The notes: generated from the sequence alone by a model not told the origin. A stretch of 64,000 nucleotides of DNA from Chitinophaga sancti (GCF_034087045.1 NZ_CP139247.1:2010001-2074000); one strand, 5' to 3'. Counted from the first letter of the stretch, positions 46,369-55,827 are shown. A program made the numbers and translations.

Positions 46369-49300
46369 ATGCATAACCAACTACGCAGAATCGCTGGTAT
46401 GATACTGGCTCTCCTACTCGCATATCAATGGGGGCAGGCGCAAAACACACGAATTACCGGGGTTGTCACATCCCGTACTGATGCCACACCTATTCCAGGA
46501 GCTATCATTTCTGTAAAAGGCACAAATCATGGTACACAAACCGATGCAGATGGTAAGTATTCCATCACCGTATCTCCAAAAGATACTCTCCGCATCTCTT
46601 TTATCGGATTTACCGCTGTTGAGCAGGTTGCCGGCACTGGCCGAACCCTGAATTTCGCGCTGGAAAACAACGAAAGCAAATTGCAGGAAGTAGTTGTCAC
46701 CGCCCTCGGTATCAGCCGTGAAAAGCGTTCCCTGGGGTATGCGGTACAGGAACTTAAATCCAAAGATATTGCCGAAGCCCGTGAGTCGAACCTCGTCAAT
46801 GCGCTGACTGGAAAGATCGCTGGTGTAACGGTTACCAGTAGCCAGGGTAGTATGGGGTCTTCCCGTATCGTGATCAGGGGTGAAACCTCTATCGCTGGTA
46901 ACAACCAACCTTTGTTCATCGTGGATGGTATTCCAGTTGATAATAGTCAGCTTGGTGTAGGTATCGGTACAGCCCGCGACTTTGCAAATGCCATTGCCGA
47001 TCTGAACGCAGACGATATCGAATCGCTGAACGTATTGAAAGGTCCGAACGCCGCAGCACTATACGGTTCCCGCGCCGCTGGTGGTGTACTGGTTATCAAA
47101 ACCAAAACCGGGAAAGGCATGAAAGGCTATGGCGTAACTGTAAACAGCAGCGCTACCTTCGAAAATATACTGGTACTGCCTAAATATCAGAACAGCTATG
47201 GACAGGGTTCCAGCGGACAGTTCAGCTATGTAGATGGTAAAGGTGGTGGCGTGAACGACGGTGTGGATGAAAGCTGGGGGCCTAAAATGGATGGCCGCCT
47301 TATTCCGCAGTTCTTCTCCAAGGGTGAAGCAGTGCCTTTTGTTGCGCATCCTGACAACGTGAAGGATTTTTATCAGACCGGTTATACCCTGAACAATGGT
47401 ATATCAGTAAGCGGTGGTAGCGACAAAGCAGATTACCGTTTCTCTTATAATAATACGAAGCAAACCGGCATTATGCCAAACACTGGAATCACCCGCAATT
47501 CCTTTGCGTTGAATACCACCTACCGCCTTACACCAAAGCTGACATTGAGCACCTATGCTAACTATGTAAAAGCTGATGCAGATAACCTGCCTGGTATAGA
47601 TGGTAAACGTGCAAACAGCGTGACCCTGCAGTTCACCTGGTTTGGCCGTCAGGTAGATACCCGTCTCCTCAGAAATTATAAAAATGCAGATGGTACAGAT
47701 TTCAACTGGAACCATAGCTACTATAGTAACCCCTACTGGATACAGTATGAAAACACAGTAGGTCAGGCACGTAACCGTTTCTTCGGAAACGCCCGTCTGA
47801 GCTATGAGATCGCCAGCTGGCTCTCTGCTAACTTCCGCATTGGTACGGATACTTATAATGATAGGCGTAAGTACAGAGTAGCTTATTATACAAACGGTAC
47901 GCCTTATGGTTCTTATACTGAAGACGCCTATCAGGTGACTGAAACCAACGCCGAGTTTACCCTGAATGCAAAGAAGAAACTGAACAAAAATTTCTCTATT
48001 GATGGTCTGGTGGGTGGCAACGTCCGCAACAATCAATACGAAAACAACTTTCAGCAGGCACCTAAGCTGGCCGTAAGAGATCTGTATACATTGAATAACT
48101 CCCGGGATCCGCTGGTATCTACAAATGTCTTTAACCAACTGAGAGTGTACAGTACTTTTGCTTCTTCACAGGTAGCTTACAGGGACTGGGCATTTCTGAA
48201 CCTGACTGCACGTAACGACTGGTCTTCTACACTGCCTGCGGCAAATAACTCTTACTTCTATCCATCTGTGAATGCAAGTGTGGTACTGAGCGATGCATTG
48301 CACATTCAGAGCAATGTACTCACTAACCTTAAAGTAAGAGGTGGTTGGGCAATGGTTGGTAAGGATACCGATCCTTATAGCCTGATCAATACTTATCCTT
48401 TCAGCCAGCCATTTGGTAGCTTGCCGTTGCAGACTGTGAATGATAAGTACCTGAAGAAAGATCTGAAACCAGAAATAACACAATCTACTGAATTCGGTAT
48501 CGAAGCAGGTTTCCTGAAAGATCGCCTTCGTGCAGATGTGACTTACTATGCTTCCAGCAGTTACAACCAGATCCTGTTGGCCGATGTAAGTGCCACTACC
48601 GGTGACCTGAAGAAGATCCTGAACGCAGGTAAGATCAATAACCATGGTGTGGAGGTAATGCTGGGTGCTACACCTGTCACTACTGCCTCCGGTTTCCGTT
48701 GGGATGTAAATATCAACTACGCAAAGAATATCTCTAAAGTAATAGAGCTGGACAAAGAAGGTTTCCTGAACGACTATGTACTGGGTAGCTCTGGCAACAT
48801 GCAGGTACTGGCATCCAAAGGCAAGCGCTATGGCGCCCTGTATGGTAAAGCTTATAAGCGTAATGACAAAGGTGAAATTATCGTAAGCGCCAGTGGGGCA
48901 CCAGTGGTTGCTGATGATAAAAAAGTACTGGGTTACTATACGCCAAAGTGGACAGGTAGTATCAACAATAACTTCTCTTTCAAAGGCTTCACTGTCGGCT
49001 TCCTGATCGATACCCGCCAGGGTGGCCAGATCTGGTCCGGTACTAACTACACCGGCATCTACACAGGTGTACTGGCAGCAAGTATGCCGGGCAGAGATGA
49101 GGAGCATGGTGGTTTACCTTATTACTATGCTAACAATAACCAGCAGGGTACAGCGGTTCGCCTGGAGAACCATACATCTGCAGCACCAAATGGCGAGACT
49201 GTATACCATGATGGTATCATCTTCGACGGTGTAACTGCCGATGGTAAAAAGAATGAATCGATCCTGCCTGCACAGCGTTATTACAAAGCTGTATACAGCA

Positions 49301-49572
49301 GCTCACTGAACGAAAGTAGTGTGTACAGCGCCAGCTTTATCAAACTGAGAGAGGTAAGAATAGGATATGCACTGCCGCTTGAAATAGCGCACAAGTGGGG
49401 ATTACAGGGCGTGAACCTGACAGTAACTGCACGTAACCTGTTCTACATCGACAAAAAGGTTCCAAACATTGATCCGGAAACGGCATTTAATACTGGTAAC
49501 GGACAAGGTCTGGAAACACTGCAGATTCCTACTACACGTAGTATTGGTGTGAACCTGAAAGTATCCTTCTAA
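46369..49572 (+). CDS. SusC/RagA family TonB-linked outer-membrane protein
   Basis: Outer-membrane channel that imports glycans or peptides with its SusD partner. The frame opens at 46336, but MHNQLRRIAGMILALLLAYQ at 46369 gives a normal signal peptide; the protein then has 1067 residues. After the signal there is a carboxypeptidase-D-like domain (ITGVVTSRTDATPIPGAIIS to about residue 100), the TonB plug (about 105-230, LQEVVVTALGISREKRSLGY, PLFIVDGIPVDNS, DIESLNVLKGPNAAALYG) and a long beta-barrel ending in VNLKVSF, with a terminal aromatic residue. No FecR-type or sigma-factor gene is adjacent. Partner SusD follows 23 bases later. Confidence 0.96.
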   Translation: MHNQLRRIAGMILALLLAYQWGQAQNTRITGVVTSRTDATPIPGAIISVKGTNHGTQTDADGKYSITVSPKDTLRISFIGFTAVEQVAGTGRTLNFALENNESKLQEVVVTALGISREKRSLGYAVQELKSKDIAEARESNLVNALTGKIAGVTVTSSQGSMGSSRIVIRGETSIAGNNQPLFIVDGIPVDNSQLGVGIGTARDFANAIADLNADDIESLNVLKGPNAAALYGSRAAGGVLVIKTKTGKGMKGYGVTVNSSATFENILVLPKYQNSYGQGSSGQFSYVDGKGGGVNDGVDESWGPKMDGRLIPQFFSKGEAVPFVAHPDNVKDFYQTGYTLNNGISVSGGSDKADYRFSYNNTKQTGIMPNTGITRNSFALNTTYRLTPKLTLSTYANYVKADADNLPGIDGKRANSVTLQFTWFGRQVDTRLLRNYKNADGTDFNWNHSYYSNPYWIQYENTVGQARNRFFGNARLSYEIASWLSANFRIGTDTYNDRRKYRVAYYTNGTPYGSYTEDAYQVTETNAEFTLNAKKKLNKNFSIDGLVGGNVRNNQYENNFQQAPKLAVRDLYTLNNSRDPLVSTNVFNQLRVYSTFASSQVAYRDWAFLNLTARNDWSSTLPAANNSYFYPSVNASVVLSDALHIQSNVLTNLKVRGGWAMVGKDTDPYSLINTYPFSQPFGSLPLQTVNDKYLKKDLKPEITQSTEFGIEAGFLKDRLRADVTYYASSSYNQILLADVSATTGDLKKILNAGKINNHGVEVMLGATPVTTASGFRWDVNINYAKNISKVIELDKEGFLNDYVLGSSGNMQVLASKGKRYGALYGKAYKRNDKGEIIVSASGAPVVADDKKVLGYYTPKWTGSINNNFSFKGFTVGFLIDTRQGGQIWSGTNYTGIYTGVLAASMPGRDEEHGGLPYYYANNNQQGTAVRLENHTSAAPNGETVYHDGIIFDGVTADGKKNESILPAQRYYKAVYSSSLNESSVYSASFIKLREVRIGYALPLEIAHKWGLQGVNLTVTARNLFYIDKKVPNIDPETAFNTGNGQGLETLQIPTTRSIGVNLKVSF

Positions 49573-49595
49573 TTCAACCATCAAAAAATCAGATC

Positions 49596-51026
49596 ATGAA
49601 ACTATTCAAATATATACTATGGGTATCTGGTATTGCACTGGTGCTCACATCCTGCTCCAAACAGCTGGAAAGGATTAACAAGAATCCGAATGAATCAGAA
49701 ACTGCACAGCCGGATTACCTGCTCACCAATGGTATCAAAGCGAATGTAGATACTTACTGGGGCACAGATGCTGCCATGGAAACAAGTTTGCTGTATGTAC
49801 AATACTGGGCAAAGATCCAATATACGGACCCGGACAAATACATTCCTGCATCTACCAGTATCCAGACTATCTGGAATAACTTTTATGCACAGGGTGTACA
49901 GGATTTTACTACGCTGATTCAGCTGGGCGATACCCTGCACAATCCGAATTATCGCGCAGTAGGTGTCATCATGCGTTCCTGGATCTTCCAGGTGCTGACA
50001 GACCTGTATGGCGATGTACCTTATTCACAGGCTGCAAATATTGAGAAATACCTGACACCTAAGTACGATAACCAGCGTGATATCTACATCGGATTGCTGG
50101 CAGAACTGAAAGCAGCAGTAAGCGTGATCAATACGAATGGTGATGCTATCGGCGGCGACGTGCTGTATAATGGTGATATGAATAAGTGGAAGAAGTTTGC
50201 GAACTCACTGCGACTGCGTATTGCACTGAGAATAGCTGATCAGGAGTTTGATGCAGCAAAAGCCGTGTTCGATGAAATCGGTGCGGACAACAGTGGGTTG
50301 ATCGCTGCGAATAGTGAGAATGCACAGCTAACTTACCTGGCATCTCCCAATCAGAACCCGGTAGCAAAGAATAGGGAGACACGCAGCGACTACCGCATCA
50401 GCAAGAGCGTGGTTGATTTACTGCATACCTTCAATGATCCTCGTCTGAGTGTATATGGTGCAATCCCTAAGGATACAAATGCAGTAGTAGGTATCACCAA
50501 TGGGTTGCCTACGGATTCAGCATCTAAACTGGGTTTCAACAAGACATCAGATGTAGGTGCGGTGTTCACAGCTACTACAGCACCAGCAGTGATCTTCAAC
50601 TATGCTGAGTTATTGTTCATCAAGGCCGAAGCAGCACAGAGAGGTTTGCTGAGTGGCGATGCGGCAGATCTGTATAAGCAGGCGATCACCGCTTCACTGC
50701 AACAGTATAGTATTGGTGATGTAGTGGTAGCTACTTACCTGGCGCAGACTTCAGTAGCATATAATGCAGTTGATTACAGAAAATCAATTGGCGAGCAGAA
50801 ATGGCTGGCGCTGTTTGGCGAAGGCCTGGAAGGATTTGCAGAGTGGAGAAGACTGGATTACCCGGTACTGACACCTGCTTATTCAGGTGTACTGAGTGGA
50901 AAAATTCCTTTGAGGCTCACCTATCCTTCGGCAGAGCAGGCGCTGAATGGAGTAAATTATAAAGCAGCGGTTACACACCAGGGAGCGGATCAGTTGATTA
51001 CGCGTCTTTGGTTCGACGTTAGATAA
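49596..51026 (+). CDS. SusD/RagB family outer-membrane lipoprotein
   Basis: Surface substrate-binding lid of the SusC channel. The 476-residue protein has lipobox LVLTSCSKQ (Cys20), an early LERINKNPNE segment, TPR-like helices (WIFQVLTDLYGDVPYSQA) and AVIFNYAELLFIKAEAAQRG, the typical SusD core; FGEGLEGFAEWRRLDYP is near the end. The type is the SusD-like group (Pfam SusD-like_2) often paired with peptide or small-glycan receptors. No degradative enzyme is in the same operon, so the imported substrate is unknown; the GH5-galactose operon 3.7 kb downstream is one possible partner. Confidence 0.94.
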   Translation: MKLFKYILWVSGIALVLTSCSKQLERINKNPNESETAQPDYLLTNGIKANVDTYWGTDAAMETSLLYVQYWAKIQYTDPDKYIPASTSIQTIWNNFYAQGVQDFTTLIQLGDTLHNPNYRAVGVIMRSWIFQVLTDLYGDVPYSQAANIEKYLTPKYDNQRDIYIGLLAELKAAVSVINTNGDAIGGDVLYNGDMNKWKKFANSLRLRIALRIADQEFDAAKAVFDEIGADNSGLIAANSENAQLTYLASPNQNPVAKNRETRSDYRISKSVVDLLHTFNDPRLSVYGAIPKDTNAVVGITNGLPTDSASKLGFNKTSDVGAVFTATTAPAVIFNYAELLFIKAEAAQRGLLSGDAADLYKQAITASLQQYSIGDVVVATYLAQTSVAYNAVDYRKSIGEQKWLALFGEGLEGFAEWRRLDYPVLTPAYSGVLSGKIPLRLTYPSAEQALNGVNYKAAVTHQGADQLITRLWFDVR

Positions 51027-51037
51027 AATGAATAGCG

Positions 51038-51097
51038 TGCTGCCTTCGGCAGCATTAAACAAACAGGGGGCAGTCGTAGACTGCCCCCTGTTTGTTT
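51038..51097 (+). terminator. Twin hairpins after susD
   Basis: TGCTGCC-TTC-GGCAGCA at 51038-51054 is followed at once by a perfect 19-bp stem (51057-51075 with 51079-51097, loop GTA) ending in TTTGTTTTT. The second is the terminator of susC-susD. Confidence 0.88.
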
Positions 51098-51215
51098 TTC
51101 CCCTTTGCGTAAATAAAATTCCTTTTCCGCTTTTGATTAAGCCTTCAGATAAAAGATTTTTGTACAATCAGATACACACTTGTTCAATTTGTAATAGTAA
51201 AAAGTGATGAATTAG

Positions 51216-51240
51216 GCCCCGACATTTGTCGGGGCTTTTA
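51216..51240 (+). terminator. Additional terminator-like hairpin
   Basis: GCCCCGACA (51216-51224) pairs with TGTCGGGGC (51227-51235), then TTTTA. It is oriented to the plus strand, 120 bases beyond the main susD terminator, and just before the stop of the minus-strand SDR gene. It may serve the convergent pair or an unseen short transcript. Confidence 0.6.
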
Positions 51241-51254
51241 TTTTATAAGTATTT

Positions 51255-52040
51255 TTAAATGGTCGGTGTCTTTCCTCCATCAACAGGGATGCTCGTACCT
51301 GTGATATACCCTGCGGCAGGTGTAGCCAGAAATGCAATTGCAGCTGCAACTTCCTTTGCATCTCCAAAGCGTTTCGCTGGTATTTCATTCAGCATTTCCT
51401 GTTCTATTACTGTCTGATCCACACCGCGCTTCCTGGCAGTGGTTTGAATCAGGGAGCGTAACCGGTTTGTATTGGTCGAACCGGGCAGGATATTATTGAC
51501 AGTCACGCCATACTGTGCCAGTTCTGTCGCCATGGTTTTGGCCCAGGCAGCGACGGAGAGGCGGATGGTGTTGGATACGCCCAGGTTTTTGAGAGGTGCT
51601 TTCACAGAGGTAGAGATCACATTGATGATCCTGCCATAACCGGCAGCGATCATACCTGTGAGCACAGCCTGTGCAAGTATATGGTTATTCACCAGGTGCT
51701 GGTTGAAAGCAGCTGTGAATTCATGCACTTCTGCCTCTACGATCGGGCCGCTGGCAGGACCTCCTGTGTTATTGACCAGGATGTGTATTGATTGTTTCTC
51801 AGTGACGGTTTTGATGGCTTCCTCTACTTCCTTTGTATGCTGGAAGTCTGCCACAAGATAACTATGCTCTTGAAAATGTTCTGCTTCGAGCGTAGGTATA
51901 ATTTCCTTCAGGGCTTCTTTGTCCCTGGCCATTAAGATACATTCAGCTCCTAAAGCGGCCAGTTCTCTGGCTGTGGCCAATCCAATTCCCTGTGTAGCAC
52001 CACAGATCAGGGCGGTTTTCCCCTTTAAAGATAATTCCAT
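51255..52040 (-). CDS. SDR-family oxidoreductase-like protein lacking the catalytic Tyr
   Basis: A 261-residue Rossmann-fold protein of the short-chain dehydrogenase family. The cofactor motif is ICGATQGIGLATA (the usual TGxxxGIG), followed by NNTGGPASGP in place of NNAG. The active-site region reads VISTSVKAPLKNLGVSNTIR: the expected YxxxK is replaced, with SN at that place. A subgroup of FabG-like SDRs is known to lack the standard catalytic tetrad. C-terminal GYITGTSIPVDGGKT is typical of the fold. It may act as a reductase by another route or have no oxidoreductase activity. It is on the minus strand, with NagX-like gene upstream of it (92 bases). Confidence 0.88.
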   Translation of the reverse strand: MELSLKGKTALICGATQGIGLATARELAALGAECILMARDKEALKEIIPTLEAEHFQEHSYLVADFQHTKEVEEAIKTVTEKQSIHILVNNTGGPASGPIVEAEVHEFTAAFNQHLVNNHILAQAVLTGMIAAGYGRIINVISTSVKAPLKNLGVSNTIRLSVAAWAKTMATELAQYGVTVNNILPGSTNTNRLRSLIQTTARKRGVDQTVIEQEMLNEIPAKRFGDAKEVAAAIAFLATPAAGYITGTSIPVDGGKTPTI

Positions 52041-52132
52041 ACTATTTCATGACTAACAGTTTCTCAAAACGTAGCAAAACACGTTGGGTTTTTCAGAAAG
52101 CTAAGATAAGGGAATATACTATATCACCTTTC

Positions 52133-53251
52133 TTATACACGTACGTATATACGTTTTTTATCCAGAATTTTACCCACACACCAGCAAAACAGCATGAATG
52201 TAATTGCAAAGAGGAGAGACCCTACTTTGCCCGGCGCTATTTGCTGAAATATATGGTTACTGAGCCAGTCGTATACTGATTCGTTCCCAATAGTAAAGAA
52301 ATATAAGAATATAACCATCACTTCTGACAAAAGATAAAGGAATAATGGGTTTTTCCCGAAAGTGGTGAAAAATCCGGTCCAGCTGGTTTTTCCCTTAACA
52401 TCTATAATATATAAGAGGGCAGTGAGTATCAGGAGATCCAGACCCGCTGTTAATAACACGAAGGAACTGGTCCATAACTTCTTGTTAATTGGAAATTGCT
52501 GGTCCCACAAAGTAGCGACAATAATGAATATAGAACCGAAACGAATGAGGATACTGAAGGTATTGGGCTTGCGTTTCTGGATAAAGAGGCCGGTGTAATA
52601 ACCGATCACTACATTCACAATTGCTGGCAAGGTGCTGAGTAATCCTTCGGGTTCAGAGATGGTCCCTTTATCGTGGTACATATGATTTTCACCAAGAATT
52701 AACTTATCGAAATGGACAGCGGCATTGGTACTGAAACCATATGGATCGGCAGGATCACCCAGGAAGTACATGATGAACCAGTAACCGAGCAGTAGTAATG
52801 CGCTGATAATCCAAACTGCTTTTGTAGGCAAATAGCGGATCATGAGAGAAGCGAAGCAATAACAGAGGGCTATTCTTTCGAGCACGCCCATGATACGGGT
52901 GTCATGGAAAGGAATGAATTCCAGTCCGTTTGGCGTGTGGCGTACAAAAGGCAACCAGTACATAATGAATCCCAGCAGGAAAATGAGCAGGGTCCTTTTG
53001 AATATTTTCGATAGTACAGCGGCATTACCCAGTTCGTAATACTTGCGCATACTAAAGCTCATGGCATTGCCCACGGCGAAGAGGAAAGACGGGAAAACCA
53101 GGTCGGTGGGTGTGAATCCATGCCAGGCGGCATGTTCCAGTGGTGCAAATATATGATCATAGCTACCGGGGGTATTTACAATGATCATAAAGCAGATGGT
53201 AAGGCCACGGAATACATCCAGTGGTAGAAAGCGTTGATTGGCAGCTTGCAT
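52133..53251 (-). CDS. NagX-like membrane acyltransferase (DUF5009, heparan-glucosaminide acetyltransferase type)
   Basis: A 372-residue polytopic membrane protein with about ten hydrophobic segments. The start RFLPLDVFRGLTICFMIIVN and the PTDLVFPSFLFAVGNAMSFS segment are diagnostic for the NagX/DUF5009 family (COG4299), homologous to human HGSNAT, which acetylates glucosamine across a membrane. The RIMGVLERIALCYCFASL and TFGKNPLFLYLLSEV segments also fit. In Bacteroidota this gene often lies near amino-sugar or polysaccharide use genes, which matches the SusC/D and hydrolase genes here. The acceptor is not known. Transcription is divergent from the LacI gene at 53378. Confidence 0.9.
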   Translation of the reverse strand: MQAANQRFLPLDVFRGLTICFMIIVNTPGSYDHIFAPLEHAAWHGFTPTDLVFPSFLFAVGNAMSFSMRKYYELGNAAVLSKIFKRTLLIFLLGFIMYWLPFVRHTPNGLEFIPFHDTRIMGVLERIALCYCFASLMIRYLPTKAVWIISALLLLGYWFIMYFLGDPADPYGFSTNAAVHFDKLILGENHMYHDKGTISEPEGLLSTLPAIVNVVIGYYTGLFIQKRKPNTFSILIRFGSIFIIVATLWDQQFPINKKLWTSSFVLLTAGLDLLILTALLYIIDVKGKTSWTGFFTTFGKNPLFLYLLSEVMVIFLYFFTIGNESVYDWLSNHIFQQIAPGKVGSLLFAITFMLFCWCVGKILDKKRIYVRV

Positions 53252-53326
53252 TGGTAAGGATTAGATTGGTATAAATATAATGCAAGCAATGATTGATTAC
53301 AATGGAATTTGCCGTCCTCCATTATT

Positions 53327-53359
53327 TTTGCTGTATTAAATAATCATTTTATACTTTAG
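53327..53359 (+). promoter_or_regulatory. Candidate promoter of the LacI gene
   Basis: TTTG at 53327-53330, a 21-base spacer, then TACTTTAG at 53352-53359, one mismatch from TAnnTTTG. The expected start near 53365 leaves a leader of only about 13 bases before the TTG start codon. Confidence 0.5.
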
Positions 53360-53377
53360 TAGTAAACACAGCCTTTA

Positions 53378-54400
53378 TTGAACCACAAAGTTACTATAGC
53401 AGACATTGCGAGGGAGCTGAACCTGACGGGGGCGACTGTATCCAGGGCGTTGAATAACCGCAAGGGAACCAGCGAGGAAACCCGTAAAATGGTACAGGAA
53501 GCGGCGGAAAGGATGAACTACCGGAGGGACAGGATCGCATGGTCGCTTCGTTCCGGCAGGACCAATATTATTGGGGTCATCATTCCAAGCGCGGAAATCA
53601 ACTTCTTTGGTTCTGTTATCCACGGTATTGAAAGTATGGCCAACCAACACGGCTATAATGTATTGATCTATCAGTCCAACGAACAACCGGAATATGAGCA
53701 GAAGGGGATTGAAACCTTTCTGAGCACCCGGGTAGATGGTATCCTGGCTTCTATTGCCAAGGAGACATTCGACTTTAGCCACTACCTGGAAATCAAGGAG
53801 CGGGGTGTACCCCTGGTCTTTTTTGACCGTGCGAATGATAGCCTGAATATTCCTTCGGTGGTGGTAGATGACTTCAAAGGAGCTTACTATGCTACGGAGC
53901 ACCTGATCCGTCAGGGGTATAAAAGGATTGCTCACATTGCGGGGCAGCAGCACCTGAAAATATTCAAAGACCGCCTGGAAGGATATAAATCAGCCCTGGC
54001 GGCATATAGCATTCCTGTAGAGGAGGACCTGATATACCAGGGAAACGTTTCGATCGAGGCGGGCAGACAGGCAATACAGCATTTGCTGGGGCTGGCACAG
54101 CCACCTGATGCGGTATTTGCCGTAGAGGATTTTACGGCGCTGGGGGTAGTAAAGGAATTGAAAGACAAAAATATAGATATGCCGGGGGCGTTTGGGGTGA
54201 TCGGATTTGCCAATGAATCGTTCGATGAGCATATAACGCCGAGCTTGTCGAGTATAGATCAGCAGACGGTGCAGATGGGGAAGGAGGCGTTTAAGTTATT
54301 GATGGAGTTGATAAATGAAGGGGAAGAGGGGACGCTGGTAAAGTCGAGAGTGGTGTTGGATCCGGTACCGGTGTATAGGCAGTCCTCTGTAAGGAGATAG
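53378..54400 (+). CDS. LacI-family transcriptional regulator, probable controller of the downstream operon
   Basis: A 340-residue LacI/GalR protein. HTH: HKVTIADIARELNLTGATVS, hinge WSLRSGRTNIIGVI, then the periplasmic-binding-like ligand domain (GIESMANQHGYNVLIYQSNE, AVFAVEDFTALGVVKEL, TPSLSSIDQQTVQMG). The HTH position requires a start at 53378, where the codon is TTG; no ATG or GTG is suitably placed. It is followed by the GH5-like-galK-galT operon, whose upstream region holds two operators with the LacI consensus TGnAAnCGnTTnCA, so this regulator probably binds there, with a galactose-containing sugar as likely effector (inference). Confidence 0.93.
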   Translation: MNHKVTIADIARELNLTGATVSRALNNRKGTSEETRKMVQEAAERMNYRRDRIAWSLRSGRTNIIGVIIPSAEINFFGSVIHGIESMANQHGYNVLIYQSNEQPEYEQKGIETFLSTRVDGILASIAKETFDFSHYLEIKERGVPLVFFDRANDSLNIPSVVVDDFKGAYYATEHLIRQGYKRIAHIAGQQHLKIFKDRLEGYKSALAAYSIPVEEDLIYQGNVSIEAGRQAIQHLLGLAQPPDAVFAVEDFTALGVVKELKDKNIDMPGAFGVIGFANESFDEHITPSLSSIDQQTVQMGKEAFKLLMELINEGEEGTLVKSRVVLDPVPVYRQSSVRR

Positions 54401-54443
54401 CGAAAATTTGCGGAGGCTGCTTTGCAGCCTCCGCAAATTTTCG
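54401..54443 (+). terminator. Perfect 20-bp hairpin after the LacI gene
   Basis: CGAAAATTTGCGGAGGCTGC (54401-54420) pairs perfectly with 54424-54443 around TTT. It begins right after the stop codon and separates the regulator from the operators and hydrolase gene downstream. T-run is absent. Confidence 0.72.
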
Positions 54444-54514
54444 GAAAGGGCCCTGCGGGAGGCTAAAAGAAAATGGGGCAAATAAACATCTTTTACGTAG
54501 GGAATGCCGCTTTG

Positions 54515-54530
54515 ATGTAAACGATTACAT
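54515..54530. promoter_or_regulatory. LacI-type operator 1
   Basis: ATGTAAACGATTACAT: inner 14 bases match TGnAAnCGnTTnCA exactly, with the central CG typical of LacI-family operators. It lies 206 bases before the hydrolase ATG at 54736 and 76 bases (centre to centre) upstream of operator 2, which may allow looping. Confidence 0.75.
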
Positions 54531-54590
54531 AAAAATAAATCTTTCATTTACAATCAATTATATAAAATCTTTTACCATTCGTAAGATTTA

Positions 54591-54622
54591 TTGTAATCGT
54601 TTACGTAAATCTTCTATTTTTA
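54591..54622 (+). promoter_or_regulatory. Promoter of the GH5-like-galK-galT operon with LacI-type operator 2
   Basis: TGTAATCGTTTACG at 54592-54605 matches TGnAAnCGnTTnCA except for the final base. It lies between TTG (54591-54593) and TATTTTTA (54615-54622, one mismatch from TAnnTTTG; spacer 21), so a bound repressor would cover the core promoter. The leader to the ATG at 54736 is about 108 bases. Confidence 0.68.
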
Positions 54623-54735
54623 TATCGTGATTCCACTTTTTTAAACAGGAAAAATTCCATGGCTATAGAAAAAAGATCTAATAATCTCCCTTATTAAATC
54701 CGAATCTATCCAGCTCCACAAAAAAACTGAAATGC

Positions 54736-55797
54736 ATGAAAGGAAAAGTTTCATTAATCGCTTTGTTATTTGCGACGATGGCCGTTGTCGCTAATGCTCA
54801 GCCGCGACCACAATGGTCCAAAAAACAAGCTCAAAAATGGTATAAATCACATTCGTGGCAACGAGGCGCCAACTTCATCCCCAGTTCTGCTATCAACCAA
54901 CTGGAAATGTGGCAGGCAGCTACCTTCGACACCACCACCATCAGCCGTGACCTTGGCTACGCCGCCTCCATTGGTTTAAATTCTATGCGCGTATTCCTCC
55001 ATCATGCTGCCTGGGAGCAGGATCCTCAGGGTTTCAAAAACCGTCTGAACACCTATCTCAGCATCGCAGACCGCTATGGTATCTCCACCATTTTCGTACT
55101 TTTTGATGACTGCTGGAACAAAACCTATGCTATCGGTACCCAACCTGAACCCAAACCCGGTATCCATAACTCCGGCTGGTTGCAGGACCCAGGTATCCGC
55201 AGAGAAAGTTCACCACTGCTGAACGACACCCTGCACAAATATGTAAATGATGTAATGACCTCCTTCAGGAAAGATAAGCGTATCCTCCTGTGGGATCTTT
55301 ATAACGAACCAGGCAACTCCGACTATGGAGACAAAAGCCTGCCTTTATTACAACTCGTATTCACCTGGGGCAGAGAAGCTAATACAGAACAGCCTATCAG
55401 CTCCGGTGTATGGAATAAAAGTCTCACAAGCCTGAACGAATTCCAACTGAACAATTCAGATGTGATCACCTATCACAACTATGCTGACGAAAAGGAACAC
55501 CAGGAAGTAATCGACACCCTGCGTAAGTATGGTCGTCCCCTGATCTGTACCGAATACATGGCCCGTTCCCGTGGCAGCCGCTTTGCGAACATTATGCCGC
55601 TCCTGAAAAAGGAAAATGTAGCTGCTTACAACTGGGGCCTTGTATCAGGTAAGACCAATACTATTTATGCCTGGGATACACCTATGCCTGACGGCGCAGA
55701 ACCTAAAGTTTGGTTCCACGACATTTTCAGACAAGACGGTACACCTTACAGCACAGAAGAGATCACGGTGATCAAATCCCTGACAGGAACAAACTAG
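54736..55797 (+). CDS. Secreted GH5-like glycoside hydrolase
   Basis: A 353-residue exported hydrolase with a TIM barrel of clan GH-A type. The signal peptide reaches about residue 22 (VVANAQPRPQ). The barrel begins WQRGANFIPSSAINQLEMWQ; the likely acid/base Glu is in LLWDLYNEPGN, an HNYAD segment follows, and the likely nucleophile Glu in LICTEYMARS, near 275. Such proteins are often labelled cellulase-family or 1,4-beta-xylanase, but specificity is not established. It is first in an operon with galactokinase and galactose-1-phosphate uridylyltransferase (30-base gap to galK), which points to a galactose-releasing role, for example on a beta-galactan or galactomannan (inference). Confidence 0.87.
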   Translation: MKGKVSLIALLFATMAVVANAQPRPQWSKKQAQKWYKSHSWQRGANFIPSSAINQLEMWQAATFDTTTISRDLGYAASIGLNSMRVFLHHAAWEQDPQGFKNRLNTYLSIADRYGISTIFVLFDDCWNKTYAIGTQPEPKPGIHNSGWLQDPGIRRESSPLLNDTLHKYVNDVMTSFRKDKRILLWDLYNEPGNSDYGDKSLPLLQLVFTWGREANTEQPISSGVWNKSLTSLNEFQLNNSDVITYHNYADEKEHQEVIDTLRKYGRPLICTEYMARSRGSRFANIMPLLKKENVAAYNWGLVSGKTNTIYAWDTPMPDGAEPKVWFHDIFRQDGTPYSTEEITVIKSLTGTN

Positions 55798-55827
55798 GAT
55801 CAATAACTTTGATTAAAAAATTAGAAC

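Noticed and set aside
48166..49107. A 313-codon minus-strand frame (also 47404-48138)
   Set aside because: Antisense to the SusC barrel; the translations show no family motif.
51150..51240. Possible short RNA: TTTTTG, 21-base spacer, TCAATTTG, then the hairpin at 51216
   Set aside because: The -7 element is imperfect and the resulting RNA would be only about 45 bases, mostly terminator. Chance is more likely.
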